Assembly (NCBI GenBank): GCA_024734555.1
Contig: JANPWX010000081.1
Location: 3,372,825-3,436,824 of the forward strand
DNA: 64,000 nucleotides
Direction of reading: 5' to 3'
From: Trochalopteron elliotii
Taxonomy: Eukaryota; Chordata; Aves; Passeriformes; Leiothrichidae
The position numbers and the translations under genes are program-made. The notes below the pieces were generated by a model, which searched no databases, was not told the origin of the DNA, and saw nothing but the letters and a program-made list of their open reading frames with translations. Each line of letters starts with the position of its first letter. Positions within the stretch are counted from its first letter, which is position 1. Below are positions 58,601 through 64,000 of this stretch, piece after piece.

Positions 58601-60637
58601 TCAAATTGAGAGGAATGCTTAAAATCTTTGAAAAAGATCTGCTCATTGAAGCAGTTCAGTGATCTATAAACTAAAGGAAATATTTTTGGGGCATTTTGTA
58701 ACATTGTAGTTAACTGTTAAAAGGCAAACAGAATATGCTAAAAACTGTTTTTACAAAAGGCTGGAATAAAGTTGGAATAAAGCATTTCAGCATTTCTAAA
58801 ATGAGCCATTAGATGGATGTTCACCTCTGAACAGCCCAACCAATAATCCTACCAACAGCTTCTCCCTTTCATTACCCACATGACTCTTCTTGGCTTTCAA
58901 TATCATATGGAAAAAATACAGAGAAAACAACATGGAAGAGAGTAAAAACAAGCTGGAAGAAGGCTGAAATGCACTTCTACACACCCGTGGCACGGTCTCT
59001 ACTAAACAGCAGGCACGTGCCTAATCCAGAGCCACTCATAATTGGCTCATCTGCACTCCTGGAGCTCAGGTACCAAAACCTTCTGTCCATTTCAAAAGGA
59101 AGAGATTACATCACACATCCCTCTCTTCTGGATTGGCAAAGTGACCCATGAGCACTGCAAATTCACAGAGAGAAAGTTATGTATATAACTTATATATATG
59201 TTATACCCACAGTTCCTCAGCTGTGGAGCAATACTCATTCTACTTACCCGAGTTCTGCCAGTTCCAGCCAACAACTTCATCCAGCTACAATTTTTAGGTA
59301 AAACAGCACTGATGAACATATTCATAATGCCAATTAAAGTTCATCTTATTCTTCTAGGTTGAGAACAATTTGCACTCAGTCTTAGCTTTGGAAAGTAAAA
59401 AAATGATGTAGATAATTCCTTTCTATTCATTAAGGACAGTGGATATTTTTATCCTGTTGGACATTACTGCAGCATTTAGAAACACTATTTCAGGATGACC
59501 TAGTGTTATCTGACATAGAGAAAAAAATCCATGCATAATGTATCAGAATGTTTTTTCAGGAACATACAAAAGAAGCAGTGGCAGCCAGCTGTACCTCCAG
59601 AGCTAGAGCCTTGCTGCATGGGGTATAAAACAAGATCCTGTGGAGAGGGGAAGAACTGGTGACATTGTGTGAGCCTAGTCAGATAAAAAGCATGAAAGTA
59701 AACATCTGCTGGGTATTATATAGCTCTGCCAATGCACCTCAGGGTAAAATCATCCCACTGTTACCAGGACCTGTTTCTTTATATGATGGGTTCATAAATG
59801 AAAACCAGGTTGCTGAGTCTGGAAACAAGGATAAAGACTATAGCTCAAGGGAAGCTTTAAAGAAGCCATAGTCTTTCTTGTTTGGAAATATGTGCCACTT
59901 GTAGTCAAGGTTCTTGCAGGTCTAAAAACTCTCTAAGGGTCAACTAATACCCTTATAAATGCTGGTATAGTTACAAAGCACCATGCTATCCTAACAAACA
60001 TATCTAGCTTTATTCATTATTTCAGCATCACTTTTCAATGATAAACTTGCCTCTGAGTTCATTAGGAAACTGCATGAACAGGAATATGCAAACCTGACCT
60101 AATTATCTTATTAACAAACATTTGCCAGTCTTTAAATATAAAGGAGTTTAGCACATACCCGAAGGTCCAAGCTGAATAATGCCTTTAATAACCTTATACT
60201 GGCACAGCTGAACTTTTTATTACTAAATAATATGCCAGAGTTTATCTTAAGGTAGAGAGAGGAGTCCGAGACTGCCAGTCAGTTCCTGCAGGAGCTGTAA
60301 AATAAAAAAAATAGTGAGTAAAGGTTTGTGATATTGCTCAACATATATAGTGAGAGCACATAGTGCACTGAAAAGCACCTCCTTACCAAAACAACACATT
60401 CTTTACATACTCTGAGGGGACAAGAGAAATAGAATGATGAAAATACAAGCAGTGTGTGGGAAACCTGTAAACACATTACTTAATGCACCACTGGCAAGCA
60501 CAGTGTAAGAGAGACCATTGTGTATATGAGCAGAATAAGAATTCAGATAAGTATTTGCAGAAGGAAAGTAGAAAGTTTTGGTTTGATACAGATTTGTTGC
60601 TAATACAATCAGGATTGTCATGCAGGGTTATTGCTAA

Positions 60638-60829
60638 TAGAATCACAAAATCACAGGATCAATGAGGTTGGAAAAGACCTCCCAGATCACCAAGTCCAAT
60701 CTTTGATTGAGCACCATGTTTTCAACCAGACCATGGAGTGCCACATCCAACCTTTACTTAAACACCTCCAGGAATGGTGATTCCACCAATGGGCAGCCCA
60801 TTCCAATATCTAATCACTCCTTCTAGTGA
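60638..60829 (-). mobile_element. CR1 LINE, 3' end fragment (minus strand)
   Basis: Well-preserved CR1 3' region in reverse. It runs TAGAATCACAAAATCACAGG, GAGGTTGGAAAAGACCTCCC, AGATCACCAAGTCCAA, a CCATGGAGTGCCACATCCAA block, CACCTCCAGGAATGGTGATT and CCCATTCCAATATCTAATCA. It is 5'-truncated after about 190 bp and runs directly into a TA/CA microsatellite at 60831. No ORF2 coding sequence is included. Confidence 0.94.
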
Positions 60830-60830
60830 A

Positions 60831-60906
60831 TTTATATATATACACAATTTTTAGTAGACACATACACATATATATATATACACACATATATATACACACA
60901 TATATT
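60831..60906. repeat. (TA)n/(CA)n compound microsatellite next to CR1
   Basis: TATATATATACACA, then CATACACATATATATATATA, then CACACATATATATACACACA. It begins within a few bases of the truncated 5' end of the CR1 fragment. Confidence 0.92.
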
Positions 60907-62586
60907 GATAACATCAAATTCCCCAATAAATTTGCAATTGCATAAATTGATTTCTGATATCTCTGCAGATATAAATGCAGGTGTATTTGATAATAAATTC
61001 TACAGTGTGGTACCTTAAAACATTTTAAAATGAAGTCTGATTAAAATTCTATATGGAAATTTTAAGACAGCTTCTTTTTAGGCAAAATAACATATGACTC
61101 TAGTGTATATTGTAGGGATTTTACATCAAATGGTATGGGTTACAGTTTTATCCACAAGATTCTGGGCATGAAAATTGGAAAGATATTTGGTTTTTTTCCA
61201 CAAACTGCTGTTCAACAAAATGATTTTTTATCTGCAGCAGGAAGCAAGGCAATATATAATAAGAGAAGTATGATGTCTAGATTAAAACACTAGGACTATG
61301 ATGAGTTAGGGGAATTTTGTAATTCTGACAGCTAACTGATAATATTGGCTCAGATTATAGCTTGCCATTATAGTGATGCCTTTTCAAACTAAGTAGATTG
61401 GTCCCTCAAAATGAGCACATTGTGACAGTTTAGGTGATTTTTCCAACTCTGTCCCTCAGTCCATATTGTGTGCTCAGAGACTCTTCTTTAGACTTATTTC
61501 AGGGCCACACACCAGATTTCTTCAAGTTTTTCTCAGCCTCAGGCACCTCATACTCCTCAATATGTGTTGAAAGGAAACATTTGCTTTAATTGCTCTTACT
61601 TTACTCCCTGGCTTCTGATGCATCTGGAGATGGGGAGTAGAAGCAGCTTTTAGTGTTCCCCTCTAGGCAGGTCTAGGATAGGCTTGCAATCTGGAAAAAA
61701 CCATGGCCTCAGAGGTAATTTTTGGGTTTCTCCAGAAGTTCCTGCAGAAAGATTTACAGTGCTTAATCCCATTAATATCACTATACTCTGCAGGTATATT
61801 TTACACTTTCTTCTAAATAATTATTTCAGAATGCAACAGCATGGCATGGAACATAATGTGCAGCAAAAAATAATCTCCACAGAAATAAGAGATCTGAACT
61901 CATCAGTGCAGTCATGATATGCTGCTCAGCAAAGGCATCATAGCTTGGCACAACTGCTTTTTCCCTGAAAGCCCTGAAAGTACTAATTCAGAAATGGCAT
62001 TAGTAATATTTAGTTTGCTCATACTGAAAGAAAAACAGCAAGTGTTTGCATTTCACTCTTTCTCTACATCACTGTCCTGGACTCCTCAGGGGGAGCAAGG
62101 AACAACCAGCACCACCACCCACCGTGCATAACCCAGCCTTTGCACCACAAAAAAACCCCAGCTTTGCTGTGGTCCTGCTCACTGCTGGAATCTGCAGGGC
62201 CTCTTTTGGATCAGGAGAGGACTGTTAAAGTCGTTTATCCCCACCTGCTGCAGGAGGGTTCTCAGTGGGAAGGGGTGAATGAGCCTAAACCAGAAACTGT
62301 GTCCTGAAAGTTTACTTAATCTGGTCCAAGATAACCATGATAACCATAACATGATAATGGGGTTTCAGTCCATGGGAGGATACCGGAGTGACTCTGAAGT
62401 GAACCTCTCCCTTTGGGGGTAAACCCACCAGCCTCAGTGCTGTTTGGCTTGATAAATCCAGTCTTACTGGGTTACACAGTTTGGTGACACAGTAAAAGAA
62501 ATGTGGAAATACCATGGCAAGATGGACCCTGGTCTCCCAAGACAGGTTTGACAATTAGTGGGGGGTTTTGTGTCTTTTTAAAGGAA
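60907..62586. other. Unique AT-rich sequence, no gene seen
   Basis: No gene or known repeat was recognised. Frames at 61684-62228 have no domain. Confidence 0.45.
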
Positions 62587-62629
62587 GCAAACAAACAAAC
62601 AAACACAAACAAACAAACAAAAACAAACA
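62587..62629. repeat. (CAAA)n simple repeat abutting CR1
   Basis: About ten CAAA units with CACAAA and CAAAAA variants, ending a few bases before the CR1 fragment at 62638. It explains the Asn/Lys/Gln/Thr-rich segment of the 89-residue frame at 62503-62772. Confidence 0.93.
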
Positions 62630-62637
62630 GAAAAGGA

Positions 62638-62800
62638 AGTGATGCATTCCCTGGAAATGTTCAATGCCAGGCTGGGTGGGGTCCTTGGCAACCTAATCTA
62701 ATGGGTGCCATCTCTGCCCATGCAGGGGGCTTGGACTGCATGAGCTTTACGGTCCCTTTCAACCCAAGCTGAATAGAATCATAGAATTATGATTCTGTGA
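62638..62800 (+). mobile_element. CR1 LINE, 3' end fragment (plus strand)
   Basis: A CR1 tail of a different subfamily from the minus-strand pieces. It has CATTCCCTGGAAATGTTCAA, GCCAGGCTGGGTGGGGTCCT, GGCAACCTAATCTAATGGG, CTGCCCATGCAGGGGGCTTG and GGTCCCTTTCAACCCAAGCT, and ends with ATAGAATCATAGAATTATGA and TTCTGTGA. It is about 160 bp, 5'-truncated and moderately diverged. The terminal repeat shows plus orientation. Confidence 0.93.
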
Positions 62801-64000
62801 AACACAATTTGTGTTTTATTTTACTGCAGATGGCAGTAGATGAGGCCCTTCAAAGATAAAATACCAGATTCTTATATTCCCTTGGGATCCTCACTGTGTT
62901 TAATCTCTACAGCCTCTAAAAGATTTGACCTACAACTAACAATATTATTTCTTATCTGTGTCTGTCTGCAGACAAGCTCCATATAAACTTCATTTTATAC
63001 CTCCTGGGTAGCTCAGAAACATTGATCTTCAAAGCACAGTTGTGGAGTGGTCTGGTAACAACAGGAATGTACTAAATTGTGCCACTCTGGGAGCGTTCAA
63101 GGCGTTTACTAGAAGTTTCTCTTCAAGTAATACTCAGTCTCACTCACCTTATGAGGTGAGAAGGAGTCACAACACAGAATGACTCAGCTGATGATGTGGT
63201 GAATAACTGTCAGTTATTTGTCTGGCACTATTATGCTGGCTCTCCAAGCTTCTGGGAGAAAGTAAATGTCAAAGGCACCTTTAACCCAGGAGCTGAGCGT
63301 TTTCAAGAGCTGGTGTTTAATATATTCATGCCAGGCTAAATAGGAAGGGTGACACAGGTGATCATCTGCTGTGCCGAAGCACCATCTGTCAGTGTAATGA
63401 AGAAGGGCACGCTGAAACCAGATTATAATCACCTGAAAAAAAAAAATTGCTGAAGTTCAGACTGGGCATCCAAAGGCCAATCCTTTCCCTGTTGACTTCA
63501 GGCCAGAATGAGAGTATGAGCTGTCTTAATTTATCTCACTTCCAGTTCTTGTAAGCAGGGAAATAGAAACCTAAATAAAGTGAGCAGTAAATACTTTCTG
63601 TGGTGTGCAGAGAAACAGGACTCCTCTTGGCCCTCTCGAATATCTTTTGAAACAGAATTAACTTGGCTACTATGTTTCTGTGCATCTCCAGAATAAGATG
63701 CTATATGCTGGTGGGGTCATCCTGCTGAAGAAAGAAGGGACTGACAGGGAGTTGCAGGTTAGGGAGAGAAAGTGTTCTAAGAAGTTCTATTGTTGTGAAA
63801 AGGACTGGTAATCCCTGGGGACCCACAACATGCACACCACTGCAGTGCCCCTCACTGCAGGAATCACCCTCTTGAGAGGCAAGAAGAGAGGGAGGAAATG
63901 TCCTGTTTCCCTGCAAGGTAGGTCCTCTGTGCTCCCTTTCATTTAAATACCTGCAGCGGAAAAGTTTAGCTCCTTTCTGCTGTGTCCCCTGCAATCTATG
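62801..64000. other. Unique sequence to the window end, no gene seen
   Basis: The frames at 63214-63432 and 63701-63994 were read on the minus strand and not recognised. No repeat was identified. A gene could begin beyond the window, but nothing here shows it. Confidence 0.45.

Larger units (their letters stand above)
50345..60637. other. 10.3 kb mostly unique sequence, no gene seen
   Basis: 50345-50700 and 53150-53600 are more GC-rich and full of overlapping frames on both strands, but none has a domain. The 147-residue minus frame at 54658-55101 and the 122-residue plus frame at 56481-56849 were read and not recognised. 56300-56880 is CA/CTG-rich and could be an old repeat that was not identified. 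No RNA gene was seen. Confidence 0.45.

Noticed and set aside
59614..59640. TATA-like GGGGTATAAAACAAG as a gene promoter
   Set aside because: No transcript, CpG enrichment or coding exon follows it; a lone TATA word is expected by chance in AT-rich DNA.

Overview
The window looks like avian nuclear DNA. It is AT-rich, contains no recognisable protein-coding gene, and its interspersed repeats are of bird type: 3' fragments of CR1 LINEs (young and decayed, both strands) and several solo LTRs of endogenous retroviruses (ERVs). Several LTRs are well preserved, which suggests a songbird or other neoavian lineage with recent ERV activity; this is inference. No bacterial features, CRISPR array, rRNA or tRNA was seen. 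The open reading frames are short and lack domains. The longer ones lie in LTRs or in low-complexity sequence, so none is annotated as a gene. The window is probably an intergenic gene desert or the inside of a very large intron.

Layout: 1-14,078 is mostly unique AT-rich DNA with a 62-63 bp tandem duplication (451-586), an old CR1 (1302-1465), a diverged LTR on the minus strand (2586-3178), an old CR1 (7790-8035), a plus-strand relative of the first LTR (9755-10150), a T/G-rich stretch and a CR1 (10295-10500). 14,079-27,320 has a compact minus-strand solo LTR with a 5 bp target-site duplication (TSD), a 122 bp (ATA)n array with an ambiguous base, a second minus-strand LTR (19812-20215) and the longest CR1 fragment (21943-22560). 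27,321-33,721 holds a plus-strand solo LTR with a perfect 6 bp TSD (TGGTAC) and a 1,014 bp ERVL-type solo LTR with a perfect 5 bp TSD (CATAT). 33,722-48,054 is about 14 kb with almost no recognisable repeat.

The most striking part is 48,055-50,344. Three solo LTRs of three different families lie in the same orientation within 2.3 kb. Their TSDs are GTGCTT (perfect), AGGGC (perfect) and AGGAC/GGGAC (one mismatch). They are separated by about 120-130 bp of what appears to be host DNA. No gag, pol or env remains at any locus, so each looks like the product of LTR-LTR recombination. 50,345-64,000 returns to unique DNA with two more CR1 pieces, each next to a microsatellite.

No multi-gene system operates here. 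The functional candidates are regulatory: LTR promoters and polyadenylation signals, especially the CpG-retaining LTR at 48,055-48,734, and one weak splice-site-bounded candidate exon on the minus strand near 51.5 kb. LTR ends and TSDs were found by eye. Family assignments rest on recalled bird repeat families and need a repeat-library search.
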